From contig OY754475.1 in NCBI GenBank assembly GCA_963575645.1, forward strand, positions 5,518,001 through 5,582,000: a stretch of 64,000 nucleotides of DNA, in the 5' to 3' direction. Of the stretch, positions 1 to 10,887 are shown one piece after another. The notes beneath the pieces were generated by a model. That model saw nothing but the letters and a program-made list of their open reading frames with translations. It did no database searches and was not told the DNA's origin. The translations under genes and the position numbers were made by a program. The stretch's first letter is position 1, and each line of letters starts with the position of its first letter. The stretch comes from Xanthostigma xanthostigma (taxonomy: Eukaryota; Arthropoda; Insecta; Raphidioptera; Raphidiidae).

Positions 1-29
1 GCTAAACTACCCTTCGACATTTAATATTT

Positions 30-292
30 ATTGTAACAAAACTAATACATTGAAGGAGATTTATTTGGTTGAGGAACAATAGAAATAAGCTTTACCTTGT
101 GGCCAACGTTTCGAAAATTATATTTTCATTCTCAGGACAATTTACCATTTCAACTTGCATTGAGGCCCTGAGGATGGAAATAATATTTTCGAAACGTTGG
201 CCACAAGCGATACTTTGGTAAAGCTTATTTCTATTGTTCCTCAACCAAATAAATCTTCTTCAATACATATTTTGGAACAAAACTTCTACTAA
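30..292. repeat. Foldback element, family R, copy 1
   Basis: Two inverted arms (about 47-138 and 167-267) pair around a short centre. The left arm lacks about 14 bases that the right arm has. Each arm carries the outward-reading motif: on the plus strand CTGAGGA at 168-174, one T, the stem GGAAA/TTTTC (176-190), then GAAACGTT (191-198). A second copy lies at 27,395-27,650, and flanking bases around 270-290 match that copy too. No coding content is seen. Confidence 0.8.
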
Positions 293-809
293 TACCGACA
301 ATATTCCTTTTGGTTTCAGAACGAAGAACTCCAAACTATTTTACTGGAATATTCTACAAGGGCAAAAACTGAAGAGGAATATTTTCAAACTTTGTTGTTC
401 ATTAATAAAATTCGTAATTTCCCAGTTAAATTCAACGCAATATTTTTTGATATCAAGTTACCGCTATTTTCCTCAGTAAGTTTTTCAAAATAGTTTTCGA
501 AAAAACGCTGAACTTTTTTAAATTAAAATATTTTTTTTAGCTACTTGGAAACATCGTCACGTATGTTCTTGTGGCTTTACAGTTTCAAATAAATGACAGT
601 AAATAACTGAATTAAAATTTATAAAATGTTAGACCTATTTGAGTGTATTTTATCACTGTTTTTAACAGTATGTGAGAGAAGGTCAATAAATAAATTTGGG
701 GTGTGTACGGTTTTTTTATACAACATAATATTCAGGCTTAAGAAGTTGTCTTAGGTTTGTCTAATAAATATTAGTATGAACAATTAGACTTATGTTTAAG
801 AAAAAATAA
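293..809. other. Intronic AT-rich stretch, nothing recognised
   Basis: Short frames only; no repeat family, RNA gene or exon signal that I can support. It lies downstream of the DM13 exon on the minus strand, so it is probably still intron of that gene. Confidence 0.5.
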
Positions 810-843
810 ATTCCACGTGGACGAAGTCGCGGGTCACGGCTAG
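810..843 (+). mobile_element. Helitron 3' terminal fragment
   Basis: The sequence CCACGTGGACGAAGTCGCGG followed by GTCACGG and CTAG (840-843), then T, matches the 3' end of short lepidopteran Helitrons: a GC-rich subterminal segment followed by CTAG at an A/T insertion site. I see no matching 5' end nearby. Confidence 0.6.
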
Positions 844-1064
844 TTTGAAATAAAAATATACATTTTTCTACAACGTCGAGGGTCTACTGTAATATTCTGG
901 CTAATTTATTTGATAAATCGACTCTTTATTAGGCAGATAGACTTTCATTTTTATTGAGGTTTATATTATATATTTTACTTCCTGTGTTATTTTTAAACGC
1001 TTTATATTAGTTTGGGTTGTAAATATGTGTGTATGTATGTCCGTAACGGAATCTTTGAGCATAA

Positions 1065-1480
1065 TTTTCACCAATTTCCCGAAGTCTGATTAATTTGAAA
1101 CTTTGCATACGTATCAAGGACCGATGACAATGCAATAATTTGATAACAGTTTCCCATTATCCTTATTAGGACCCCCAGGATTAATAAATTCTTTTATAGA
1201 TCCTCTGTAGTAAACGCTTTATTTTCACCAATTTCCCGAAGTCTGATTAATTTGAAACTTTGCATACGTATCAAGGACCGATGACAATGCAATAATTTGA
1301 TAACAGTTTCCCATTATCCTTATTAGGACCCCCAGGATTAATAAATTCTTTTCCCGAAGTCTGATTAATTTGAAACTTTGCATACGTATCAAGGACCGAT
1401 GACAATGCAATAATTTGATAACAGTTTCCCATTATCCTTATTAGGACCCCCAGGATTAATAAATTCTTTTATAGATCCTC
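1065..1480. repeat. Tandem triplication, about 125-158 bp unit
   Basis: Three nearly identical units begin near 1,072, 1,230 and 1,350. Each runs from TTTCCCGAAGTCTGATTAAT to AGGATTAATAAATTCTTTT. The first unit also carries a tail (TATAGATCCTC...) that reappears only after the third, so the second and third copies look like later local duplication. It directly abuts the palindrome at 1,497. Confidence 0.85.
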
Positions 1481-1496
1481 AAACTAAAAAGTGAAA

Positions 1497-1720
1497 AATA
1501 AAATATAGTTTAAAAAAAACTAAAAAACACGCTTTATATCGGACTAAAAAGTAAAAAATAATTGTTTTAAAATAAGCTTAAAAAGCGTTGGGCGCTCGAT
1601 GTACGAAAATGTGGAACAAAGCGCCCAACGCTTTTTAAGCTTATTTTAAAACAATTATTTTTTACTTTTTAGTCCGATATAAAGCGTGTTTTTTAGTTTT
1701 TTTTAAACTATATTTTATTT
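1497..1720. repeat. Perfect-arm palindrome, family P, copy 1
   Basis: Arms of about 100 bp (1,497-1,596 and 1,620-1,720) are almost perfectly inverted around a 23-base loop, CGATGTACGAAAATGTGGAA plus CAA. The arms end in the segment GCGTTGGGCGCT beside the loop. A second copy at 41,638-41,948 has the loop in the opposite orientation. Both copies are preceded some 500 bp or less upstream by a related segment (CGCTTTATATTA...GTATGTATG), so the palindrome may be part of a larger element. Confidence 0.85.
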
Positions 1721-1807
1721 TTCCTACGTTGGTGTTGTGTTTGATACAAAAGTGACCTCGACGACTGAGGTTGGCAGGCCTCACTTTCATTTACGTTTAT
1801 CAATGAG

Positions 1808-1991
1808 GTAGGGGAGGACGGGGTCTATTGTAACACGGGTCAATTGTAACAGTGACTATTTTAGTGACATTTACCAACAAAATCAGAAAATGATACTACT
1901 GCATTGATGTACATTCAGTCACCAGCGACTCATTTTGTTGGTAAATGTCACTAAAATAGTCACTGTTACAATTGACCCCGTCCTCCCCTAC
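1808..1991. repeat. Foldback MITE with GTAGGGGAGGACGGGGTC ends
   Basis: The inverted arms begin GTAGGGGAGGACGGGGTC at 1,808 and mirror this at 1,991. They include the segment ACTATTTTAGTGACATTTAC. The left arm contains an extra partial duplication (two copies of a TTGTAAC segment), so it is longer than the right. The loop is about 45 bp. No open frame of interest. Confidence 0.8.
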
Positions 1992-2247
1992 TTTATTTAC
2001 TTTATTTGGACATTGTCATGTTGCAATTACAACTAATATGTATGTTTTCATAATACAGAGGAGACTGCAGTCTGCGCAGGAACTTAAAATTACACCTTTA
2101 ACGAATTAGATTGCACAATATAGACGCTCAAAAGTTTGCATCTTTATTTAGTAAAGCACTATGGGCTCTGAATCGACCACATAAGCAGAATACCGGTCAA
2201 TAATTTACGTTCTTCAAGCGCCAAAGGTTCCGTACATCATTTTCCTA

Positions 2248-2692
2248 TATAGGGTGATCGGTAATTGCTCGTATTCTTTGCGAGAAAAGAAATTATGACT
2301 AATTTGACTTAGTCTTATCACTTGGGGGTCGGTAATGCGTAATTTTTTTTATGAAAATGACACTTCTGTAAAGAATTTTTAATTTATTTTTTTACTTATC
2401 GTAAGTTTTAACACACAACGTAAAAATTAACGGTAAATGTCTTGGTTTTTAGCTTTAGGAAGGTTGGCCAATTAACAAGCTATCATATCATGGAAAAATT
2501 CAGGCCAAAAATTAAGGATATATTTTTTTTATTTTTAACTCCCAAAATCCGGATTTTTGTAAAAAGAAAACATAAGTAGATTTTCTCGAAAATGACGCAT
2601 TCCAGACCCCCAAGTGATAGAGGTTAAATCATTCCAAATTAGTCACAGTTTCTTCTCCCGTGAGGAATACAAGCAATTACCAGTCACCTATA
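2248..2692. mobile_element. TIR element, about 95 bp inverted ends
   Basis: The left end (TATAGGGTGATCGGTAATTG) is mirrored at 2,594-2,692 (CAATTACCAGTCACCTATA). The imperfect arms include the shared CACTTGGGGGTC segment. The roughly 250 bp interior is AT-rich and carries no recognised frame, so this is a non-autonomous DNA element. Superfamily not assigned. Confidence 0.7.
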
Positions 2693-2996
2693 GTCTTCAA
2701 ATGCCTGATTTTTTTCAAAGTTTTATACGCATTGCTTCTGATTATAGGCGAGCCATACTTTTTTTGGTAAATTTACTTAAAATAATTTTTGAAAGATCAT
2801 AAAAAAAGTTTCCAGTATCAGAGAGTTATGTAAAAAAAAAACCTGGTAGGTACATTAAAAATTGATAGCCAAATTTTACCAACCAAATTAAGATAAAGAA
2901 CAATAGGTATCTATTTATTTATTTATTTATTTTTCAATTATCACAATAAGTAATTGTTATTAATATTACTATTATTATTATTTCTCACATATTTAT

Positions 2997-3110
2997 ATTC
3001 TTTTTGTTATGATTTGGACTGAAAACCAGCTTTAAGCTGAATTCACGCCTTTCGATAAAATTTCTGTTTTTCATCAATAAAGACATTATTATTATTATTT
3101 ATTGTAGATT
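2997..3110 (+). mobile_element. LINE-type 3' tail with polyA signal and ATT repeats
   Basis: A segment containing TTCACGCCTTTCGATAAAAT, then AATAAAGACATT and (ATT)n, recurs at 8,495-8,596. A shared tail with AATAAA and a simple-repeat end is what 5'-truncated non-LTR retrotransposons leave. No coding part of the element is present here. Confidence 0.55.
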
Positions 3111-3139
3111 ATAAGTGCTCAACAACTTAAGTTAAACTT

Positions 3140-3240
3140 AATCGACATCCATGAGCAGATATGGGATTCGAACCCACGACAGTGCGATTCAAAGGCAGGC
3201 TTTCAAAAAGACATCGCAACTCCGCGAGCATAAGATTCAC
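3140..3240 (-). other. tRNA-like degraded sequence (SINE head or tRNA pseudogene)
   Basis: On the minus strand a good B box (GGGTTCGAATCCC) follows an arm-like stretch from about 3,225, but the A box and anticodon stem are too degraded to assign an amino acid. It most likely derives from a tRNA or tRNA-headed SINE and is not a working tRNA gene. Confidence 0.4.
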
Positions 3241-4008
3241 GCGAATTAAGTCGTGGGTAAAGGCCAGAATAAAAATAGCGTGTATAATTCAGAAAAAATT
3301 ATTAGATTAAACAGTGATTTCTAGTTGCAAAAATCAGATAAGTGCAACGCATGAGTCATTGGCATGTCACGCCCACATAAGTCACGCCTATGTTAGCATC
3401 AATAATAATAATCACTGATGTGTCTATATGTGTAAATTTTTTTTTGTAGAAAGTTTGTACCGCTGAGCGTGTGGGAGTGATTGTTTGAAATTATAATTTA
3501 ACCTTCACCTACTGTGCATTTTTTTTTATTATTTAAGTGTTCATCTCGACGAAGCGTCATAAATTGAATCGTGGGTCGACTAGGTGCGCTACAGGCTAGT
3601 GGAAAATCAAAACGAAAAAAGATACATCCGTCTACTATAGTGGCTGTTGGATTCAGCATGATTGAAAAATATTTGACAGATCTCGATTTTTGTGATTTTT
3701 TTAAATAGAATTTATTTATTTATTATTCCAATTATTCCTATAGGTACAATTATTATCTGTATTTACATTTTGACTACCCAACTTGGTAAAAATCAGTGCT
3801 AGGGCAGTGGTGTATGTTTTTTGACTGAATTAAAATTATTTGTAGAAAAAAATATGCTCATTCCACATCCGGTACTCTTTTGCTTTAGGAGTTCAACAAT
3901 ATTAAGTTTAAATGAAACACATTTCTTTTTCCTTCTGATAAAAAAAAATATTGCATCTTAACCTAATTTATAAACAAAATACAACATAGGCATTTGTTTT
4001 TATTTTAC
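3241..4008. other. Intron downstream of the DM13 exon
   Basis: This stretch begins at the splice donor gtaaaa (4,008 downward on the minus strand). It is AT-rich, with short A and T runs and no recognised element or exon. Confidence 0.6.
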
Positions 4009-4155
4009 CTGGTCCTTGGCCATCGTAAGTAAAGTCCTTAATGTGAAGCGTGCGGCCATCTACCACATAAACTTCACCGGAAACTCCATGATGAAGCTCT
4101 GACAGTTTTCCCAAAAATTTGCCGACGTAAGGCGTACGTTGTGACGTCACTCGTT
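4009..4155 (-). CDS. DM13-domain exon, Skeletor-like (internal exon)
   Basis: This 147 bp exon encodes 48 whole codons plus a split codon at each end. The protein contains GKLSELHHGVSGEVYVVDGR followed by TLHIKDFTYDGQGP, the start of a DM13 domain: the HHGVSG, VY..D and TL.I..F.YDG.GP positions are all present. Of the insect DM13 proteins it looks most like Skeletor, an extracellular/matrix protein combining DM13 and DOMON domains; Knickkopf is the main alternative. Boundaries are clear on the minus strand: acceptor ttcttctttttcag before 4,155 and donor CAG/gtaaaa after 4,009. It opens with two bases of a split codon and closes with one, so both flanking introns are phase 1. It fits in phase onto the signal-peptide exon at 21,569. 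The rest of DM13 must lie beyond the left edge. No stop or frameshift is seen. Confidence 0.85.
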
Positions 4156-4274
4156 CTGAAAAAGAAGAAAAACCAAGTTGAAAAAATAGCTTGTTGTGCT
4201 GTTTTGTTGACGGGGACGCCTAACTGAGATTTATTAGATAGGTATTAGCTTAGTTACTTAACGACGGCTCCTAT

Positions 4275-4725
4275 TTTTACCCGACTGCGGCGAAACCAAA
4301 AAGAAGGGTTATGAGTTTAGTTAGTCTATGTATGTTTGTATTTACGGATGTTCCACCGTAGCGCCTGAACTATTCATCCGATTTTGATAAATAAGGTGTC
4401 AATTGATTCGTTGTTATGACCCGGGTAACATTGGCTACATTTATTTTTGAATTTTGGTCCCAGAGCGGAGCAAACTGAAAACAAATAAAAAAAACAACCC
4501 GACTACTGAAAAGTATGAAACAAGAAAATATTCTCATCTGAGGATAGTCGTGGTCGTATGCCATCTCATATTTATATGAGGCCCCTCTAGATGTATAGCC
4601 CTAGAGCTTACGATCGCTTATACTGTTAAAATGTAATGTTTTGTTAGGGTAGGTGGCATATGACCACGGCTATCCTCAGATGAGAATATTTTATTGTTTC
4701 ATACTTTTCAGTAGGCGGGTTTTAG
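4275..4725 (+). mobile_element. Foldback element, family D, copy 1
   Basis: It begins ACCCGACTGCGGCGAA and ends CAGTAGGCGGGT. An inner inverted repeat (TATGAAACAAGAAAATATTC on one side, its complement on the other) surrounds about 120 bp. Copies lie at 37,681-38,120 (same orientation) and 61,861-62,370 (inverted). It is a well-known kind of lepidopteran repeat and carries no coding frame. Confidence 0.8.
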
Positions 4726-6415
4726 TTTTTGAATTTATTTTTTATTTCGTCTATAAATACGGCCTCCGGCACACATAATTTGTATGGATATTTCGTGATG
4801 TTTCTTTCGGAATATTTTCTGATTCTTTATCAGACTTACATAAATTGTATCGAGCCGATGGAACGCAAGGTCTAAGGTTAAAACGTGTCCATAATATTAT
4901 TATATAAGAATTCATTTGCCAGTCAGCTAGGCTATACGTACGTCGACTGGAATGTTGTAATTAGCATTCCGTTACGCGATATTTGCCATTTTAAAAAAAT
5001 GAGTTCACAGACCGTAATCGGTTTATAACGCGGCTACACTTTAGCTAAAGTTTATCCGAGACTGCGCTCCAAAACTTTGTTCCTAATACTCAAATCTAAT
5101 TTGACAATTAACTGGAGCGCTACAGAACAACCGAAATCTTTCGGAACGTTATAATTTTAGAGTGAATTATATTTTTGAAGTAAGACTTCTTTAGGGACGC
5201 TTGACTTGGGGAGTAAGCTGGTAAATGCCTGACGAAAGCGTTTACGGAAGTGCGTCATCGGACGAGGCGAACGGTGCGTCATCGTTCGAGGCGAACGGTA
5301 GTTGAGAGGGAAATATAAGTTAGTGAAGATAGTAAGAGAGAGAGTTACGTTTCGTATATTGTGAGATTGTGAGTGCGACAAAGATGGAACATTAATTGAA
5401 ATTCTTTTTTTTTGTTCAACTATTTGACGTTTAAAATGAAAACAATTGTTTTTGTATCAAAAATACATTTTTGCTGCATTTCGTAACGGGAAATAATGTA
5501 GGTTAGTTAATAAATCCTTTTAAATGTATTATAAATTATGCAAATAAATATATATACATATTTTGCTTATTAATTAATCAAAAATTATATTTTAAACATT
5601 TCGTCTTTGTAGATATGTGCCACAGAGTGAGGCTATATTGTGTCGTTAAATCAGGATGTCTAATCAAAATATGGTGATAGATTATCAAATATTATTGTAT
5701 CATTATTATATATTATATATGGCAGGAAGAAGTTTTACTTCAGTCGTGTGGTCTAAAGCACACTCGCTTTTTTATGTTTATAAACTAGCAAGGAACCTAG
5801 TGGTAAATCCAGCCTCGTGTGCAGCGGACTTGAAGTTATTGTCTAATGAGATTAACTGACAATGCGCTAGCTCCGTAAAATTGTGCTTATGATCATAAAC
5901 TGTTAGAATAATCTGTACCGGTCGTCCTTGTCAATAAACAAAACACATTTATAATTGTGCAGGTAAAAGGAAACAGTTATATTATGCATATACCGTCGAA
6001 TAAAGAAAATATGGAGGATTGACTTTTTGTATCAATTTTTCAAATAAACTTGTTTACTTTAGAAAAAAAAACTAGATACAAGGCAAAATAATAACTACAT
6101 ACGGAGAGTAAATGCTATCTCATCCGCCGCGATAGTGGCAAATTCGGGTTAAAGTTTTTCTTATATAGCACTGCGCAATGCGTGGGTCTCAACAATAATA
6201 AAGACTATAAATTTAATGGAATACTTTATTTGAAATGTGCAACATTTTCAACACATCAACAATTGTAAGGAGACACTGGTTAGTATTGAATAATGAGTAT
6301 TTATATTATTATTGAATATTTTATTATATTGAAGCAATCATTTTAATGTTTTATGAAATGTTCTTTAAAATGTCACTTTCGCTATTGTACGTTAATAGCC
6401 CGATATAATATATAA
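4726..6415. other. Intronic sequence; one small duplication
   Basis: Mostly unique AT-rich DNA. At about 5,245-5,302 the segment TGCGTCATCG..CGAGGCGAACGGT is repeated twice in tandem. Around 5,745-5,850 a stretch ending in CTCGTGTGCAGCGGACTT matches the terminus of the element at 32,639-32,882. No exon signal is convincing. Confidence 0.5.
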
Positions 6416-6417
6416 TA

Positions 6418-6943
6418 CAGAATGATTTTTAAGGTGATTCTTTTTTTAACACCGTATAGAAATCAAAAAGATGAACAAATATTTCAAGTAACTTTTTTAT
6501 CAAAACTCAAAATAGAAAGAGAGAACAAGCTTTCAAAGTTTTATTAAATTTTAGCAAATTCTCATGTCGGTCCTGGCGTTATGTTGTGTCACTATAGAAA
6601 TATGTTATGTCATTATCAAGTGTTCACTGAAATTGTCTCGAAGTTGTCCCCGTTTTGTTCGACACAAAGATGCGGGCGTCGTGACAATGCTTCTGTACAT
6701 ACGTGCTTGTAGTAGCGATAAGGGCCTTCCGCGAATTATTTGGGATGCATTTCCGATTCGTGCTATCATTTCTTCGCGTATGTTAACCGGGCTTTTGAAT
6801 TAATTAAATAGGATTTAATTAAACTTTGAAAAACTGTTTCTCACTTATTTTTGAGTTTTGTTAAAATAGTTACTTAAGGTTCATCTAGGTATTTGATTTC
6901 TACACGCGGTTAAAAAAGAAGAAACAACTTAAAAATCAGTCTG
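6418..6943 (-). mobile_element. TA-flanked DNA transposon remnant, family V, copy 1
   Basis: The element has TA on both sides (6,416-6,417 and 6,944-6,945) and long imperfect terminal inverted repeats of about 100 bp, with CAG at the tip and GATTTTTAAG just inside. The central part reads on the minus strand as a protein fragment, with EEMIARIGNASQIIRGRPLS visible, that is shared with the copy at 25,899-26,382. This suggests a piece of a transposase or accessory protein left in a deletion derivative. TA target and CAG tips suggest a Tc1/mariner-like mobiliser; I do not recognise the protein. The orientation given is that of the protein fragment. Confidence 0.75.
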
Positions 6944-6945
6944 TA

Positions 6946-7889
6946 TAATAATAGATTATTATCGATGTAATTTGTTCATAGAGGTTTATTTATTTGTTAT
7001 TCATTAATAGACTATTACATAACATTATTATGCGCTGAATTTTATCAACGCATTAAAAGAAAAAATTCAAAGTATGTGATTACTTTTGTCGTTTAGTCTG
7101 GATTTCTGCACCTATATTTTGCCATGATAAAACTACAGATTTTATACAATATCATCATATAATTAATAATTTACTGTATGAATCATTGTCTATCTACTCA
7201 ATTTGCGGTGAGTGAACGCAACAAAGCGTATCGAAAATATATCTGCATCTCTTTCTTCGATGTAATTCCCCGATTTCTCCGATGATAGGATCGGTTGATG
7301 TACTTGCATTCAATCAGAATAAAGTATCTCTGTTTCAAAAACTTTGTCTTTTTCTATAACGTTAACATGGGCGTGCTTTTGGCCCAGGAGAGGGCAAATT
7401 AGAAATTTCTTAAGCCGGGTCCCCCGTGCTTGTTTTGCTCTCCTGGATACGCCAGTGCTTACGGCGTAAAAAAAGACAAAAGTATATGTTTGCACCCTAA
7501 TGGTTCGATTGCGATTTTATTCCTATGCTCAGTATAGAACAAAAGTATATGATTTATATCAACGAAACATTATTTCACCTTGTTCATAATTTAAGTCACC
7601 TGTATAAGGTACCTATAAGTATTTTTTCCATAAAAAAATAATATCTGAAACGTCACATGAGTTGATTAACCTGACAGAGGCAATCAAATCAATAACATGT
7701 AATTAGAAAGTTAGTAAATGGAAATTAAAGCAAAAATTTCTGAGGAAGTTCACATGTTTTTATATATGGCCTTTAGCATAGAAAACAAGAATATTTTAAG
7801 TTATTGGATTGTTGCTAATGATCTTAGTAACAGCTTATACAGATTTCTGTAATTTCCTTGTTCATTCAAAAAAATATTTATTTATACAT
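6946..7889. other. Intronic AT-rich stretch, nothing recognised
   Basis: No repeat family, RNA gene or exon is supported here. Short frames at 7,310-7,495 have no family features. Confidence 0.5.
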
Positions 7890-8331
7890 TAACGATCCGG
7901 CTTCGCTCGAATTTGTAGATTGCCACCGTTTTTTTTGTCGACTTACTTAATTGGTCTCCACGTCTTAAAAAGCCACGCCGCCACTGGTGTACTTATATAG
8001 AAAAAAACAGAGGCAATATGGCAGCGGAGTGTATGAACTAGGAAGTAGTGTTCATGTTAAAAAACTTAAATTAATAAATGTGTTGAATAAAAGAATAATT
8101 GATACAAACTGGCGCCCAACGTGGGGCCCGATCACGCTCGAAAATATGTTGAATAAAATAATAATAATTGTTACAGTTTTATTTTAACGCGATAATATAT
8201 AGCCTATGTCTATCCTGAAGGATCATTCTAAATACCGGAGAAAAAAATTTTGAAATCGGATGAGTAGTTTCGGAGATTACCTCCTACATCCAAACTTACA
8301 AACTTTACTTCTTTATAGTATTAGTATAGAC
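7890..8331 (-). mobile_element. Helitron family B copy split by an LTR-derived insertion
   Basis: Read on the minus strand it has the family B order: TCTATACTAATA start at 8,331, then CCGAAACTACTCATCCGATT, the CGCGTTAAAATAAAA block, CGTAAGTCGAC-like block and GAAGCCGGATCG near 7,892. The terminal CTAG is mutated to TTAA. Family B sequence is interrupted between about 7,955 and 8,180 by LTR and primer-site sequence, with loss of about 8 bases of the host copy. Confidence 0.8.
7955..8180 (+). mobile_element. LTR / tRNA-Lys primer-site mini-element
   Basis: The insertion runs from ACGTCTTAAAAAGCCACGCC through an LTR-like region to TTGATACAAAC, then TGGCGCCCAACGTGGGGC (about 8,111-8,128). That is the complement of the 3' end of tRNA-Lys and so a retroelement primer-binding site. 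After only some 20 further bases (CCGATCACGCTCGAAAATA) it returns to an LTR tail ending TTGTTACA. So it is LTR, primer site, a few bases, partial LTR, with no gag or pol. Insect gypsy-type elements are known to use tRNA-Lys; assignment to that group is inference. Confidence 0.75.
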
Positions 8332-8494
8332 AGAAAAAGTTACAAAATAGTAGATTATATACATCAAGTCTTTGAATTATTATTTTGTGACGAAAGTGAT
8401 ATTTTGGTAAAACGAGCGTCTAACGACTTTAAACAATCACCCAAGTCATGAAATAATATATATATAGTATTTTTTAGCTGATTTTCATTCTATA

Positions 8495-8596
8495 ATAAGT
8501 ATATTGGATTGAAAACAAGCCTTAAGCTTATTCACGCCTTTTGATAAAACTCTGTTTTTTTTTCAGCAATAAAGACATTATTATTATATAATATAC
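8495..8596 (+). mobile_element. LINE-type 3' tail, second copy
   Basis: It matches 2,997-3,110: a TTGGATTGAAAACAAG segment, TTCACGCCTTTTGATAAAAC, then AATAAAGACATT and ATT repeats. Same orientation; no coding part present. Confidence 0.55.
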
Positions 8597-9574
8597 TTAT
8601 TTATAGGTACCTACATCTGACAGTTCGACCATGTTGGAATTTTGGATTGTTTAAATGGAATTTTTCAGAGATATAACTATTTTACTACCGCTGCACAGGC
8701 ATGAAAAGTAGCTATTTCGCAAGGGGTTGTGCAAAAAAAAAATCACTTCATAATCGATTCGTAAAGCAGATTAAAAAAAAAGTGTCTGACGACCCAATTA
8801 GGGGTTAGAATCGATCCGATGTCTAATAGTAAATGTCCAAAAAACAAAAAATCATGACCTTAAAAACTGTAAATAAACAAAAATGGTTAGCGTTTTTAAT
8901 AGTAAATTAATTACAATAAATCAACACGAATTCCATTAACTCTGTCAATACATGTATCGTCTGTCTCGCTTCGGTCTGTGCGTTGCAAGTACGAGACGGA
9001 GAGAGACGACTGTATGATGTTGAACTGTTAAGTTGGTATGCCAATATACGGCAACCAATTATATTTTTATTTGATAAAGATCGAAATTCATTCGGTGAAA
9101 GAATGTGCTAAACCGTTATCCCTGCATTCTGCTACCGTGTTGCCGGTTGATGGTAAGTATTGATGATTTGGTTACATCTTGCGTTACAGAATGTCAACTT
9201 GTTATACAGCCGACTCGGAATAATCTCTACTACTACAATGCCGGCACTTCACATGGCTATTTGTATTTGTGTATTTGGCAAACAATTACCAAGTGTGGAC
9301 AGTCTATTTGACAAAGTGTTGGCCTTATTTGCCTATTTGACAAATAAAGCCAATACCAAATACGCGTTACCGTGCGCATGCCGGTTTTTCGAGGCACATC
9401 AAAGGAGTGAAATAGGCAAATACGCAAATAAACTGTCCACACAATGGCCATATTCAGAAGCGCACGCGCCGTGAACCTGTACAGACGTGCAGTATTTTTG
9501 TGTCTGTGCTGTAAGCGAGAACTGGAACAATTACTATTGAAATTGAATTGGGACAATGAAACAGTGCTAAAATT
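8597..9574. other. Intronic stretch with a small inverted motif pair
   Basis: Mostly unrecognised. At 9,265-9,450 the motifs AATAGGCAAAT/ATTTGCCTATT and TGTGGACAGT/ACTGTCCACA occur in inverted positions about 150 bp apart, which suggests a degraded foldback. Overlapping short frames on both strands here share this composition and show no family features. Confidence 0.4.
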
Positions 9575-9637
9575 CCACCAGGGTACACCAGTGGCGGGGT
9601 GGCTTTTTAAGACGTGGTGTTACAAATTGAATTTAGA
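9575..9637 (-). mobile_element. LTR 5' end fragment, tRNA-Lys family
   Basis: On the minus strand it starts TGTAACACCACGTCTTAAAA and continues AGCCACCCCGCCACTGGTGT and ACCCTGG, matching the LTR start at 7,955 and at 31,217. Only about 60 bp remain. Confidence 0.65.
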
Positions 9638-9764
9638 ATTAAAAAACACCATCTTCTGTCGCTCTTGATTATGAGCCGGAAAGCTCATAAAGCGATTCAT
9701 TTTGAAGAAATATTTTGGAATATCGAAATTACGATGTATAAACTTATTACACGAACAAACTATA

Positions 9765-10479
9765 TAGTCCGGGGGTGGTGTCAAAATTTATCAGTGATTT
9801 ATCTCCGACTCAAATGTAATTGATTGAAGTTTTTAACCATTACTCTGTTCGAAATCGAAAGTCAGTCAGCGCGACCGCGGTGGGTGTGGGCGTGGGAGGC
9901 TGTGAAACTCGTCGGAAAACTATGAAAAAAAGTGATAAATCTGCTGATGAAAATTTGTTAGATTATAAATAATTGATGATTAAACGTGAAAATACTCGTC
10001 AGTCACTTTCCCGACGGGGGAAACATCGTCAGTCAGAGGTTTGAAGCCTTTAAAAGAATATCAATTGCTCAGTGTTTGAATTTAAAATTGATATTTTCAG
10101 AACGAATAGTAGGAACTGAAACATTCTATTCCTACTATTCGTTCTGAAAATATCGATTTTAAATTCAAACACTGAGCAATTGATATTCTTTTAAAGGCTT
10201 CAAACCTCTGACTGACGATGTTTCCCCCGTCGGGAAAGTGACTGACGAGTATTTTCACGTTTAATCATCAATTATTTACAATCTAACAAATTTTCATCAG
10301 CAGATTTATCACTTTTTTCATAGTTTTCCGACGAGTTTCACAGCATCCCACGCCCACACCCACCGCGGTCGCGCTGACTGACTTTCGATTTCGAACAGAG
10401 TAATGGTTAAACTCTTCAATCAATTACATTTGAGTCGGAGATAAATCACTGATAAATTTTGACACCACCTCCCGGACTA
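9765..10479. mobile_element. 715 bp near-perfect palindrome with TA ends
   Basis: The arms 9,765-10,115 and 10,129-10,479 are inverted around a 13-base loop, with equal arm lengths and few mismatches. The tips read TAGTCCGGGGGTGGTGTC and the complement. The outer TA on each side may be a target duplication, leaving an element of 711 bp. It has no coding frame. The size, symmetry and high similarity of the arms suggest a young foldback or hairpin DNA element, perhaps moved by a TA-targeting transposase. Confidence 0.85.
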
Positions 10480-10887
10480 ATAGACTTGTCTCTATACATA
10501 TTATTATATCTATTAAATTTCGAAAAAACTGTTTCCGATCGCCTGTATGCAATATGTCAGCATCTATATATATGCAGTGTCAATTTTAACTGTTACTACA
10601 CATACAACCTGTGGTCGTGTGTATTATATTTTTAAAACATCGTGATTTATATTTTCACATATGTACATATTAAATTGCACTATAACAGTTATTTTTAAGT
10701 TAATAGCGCCGGCGTTCACGCATGCCAACCATAATACGTTACCTGCGGCTAATATCACTTCAGTGCTAAAGCCTGGATCACATATTTTACGGAGAAAAGA
10801 GGTCAACGCTAAACTTTTTTTTTCAATTTGTGCAAGGCAACTAGTTTCTCATACTTAAAAAGGCGATTCTCTTACCGATCTAATTTA

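Noticed and set aside
9257-9556. Overlapping frames on both strands near 9.2-9.6 kb
   Set aside because: Mutually overlapping, no family features, and partly explained by an inverted motif pair.
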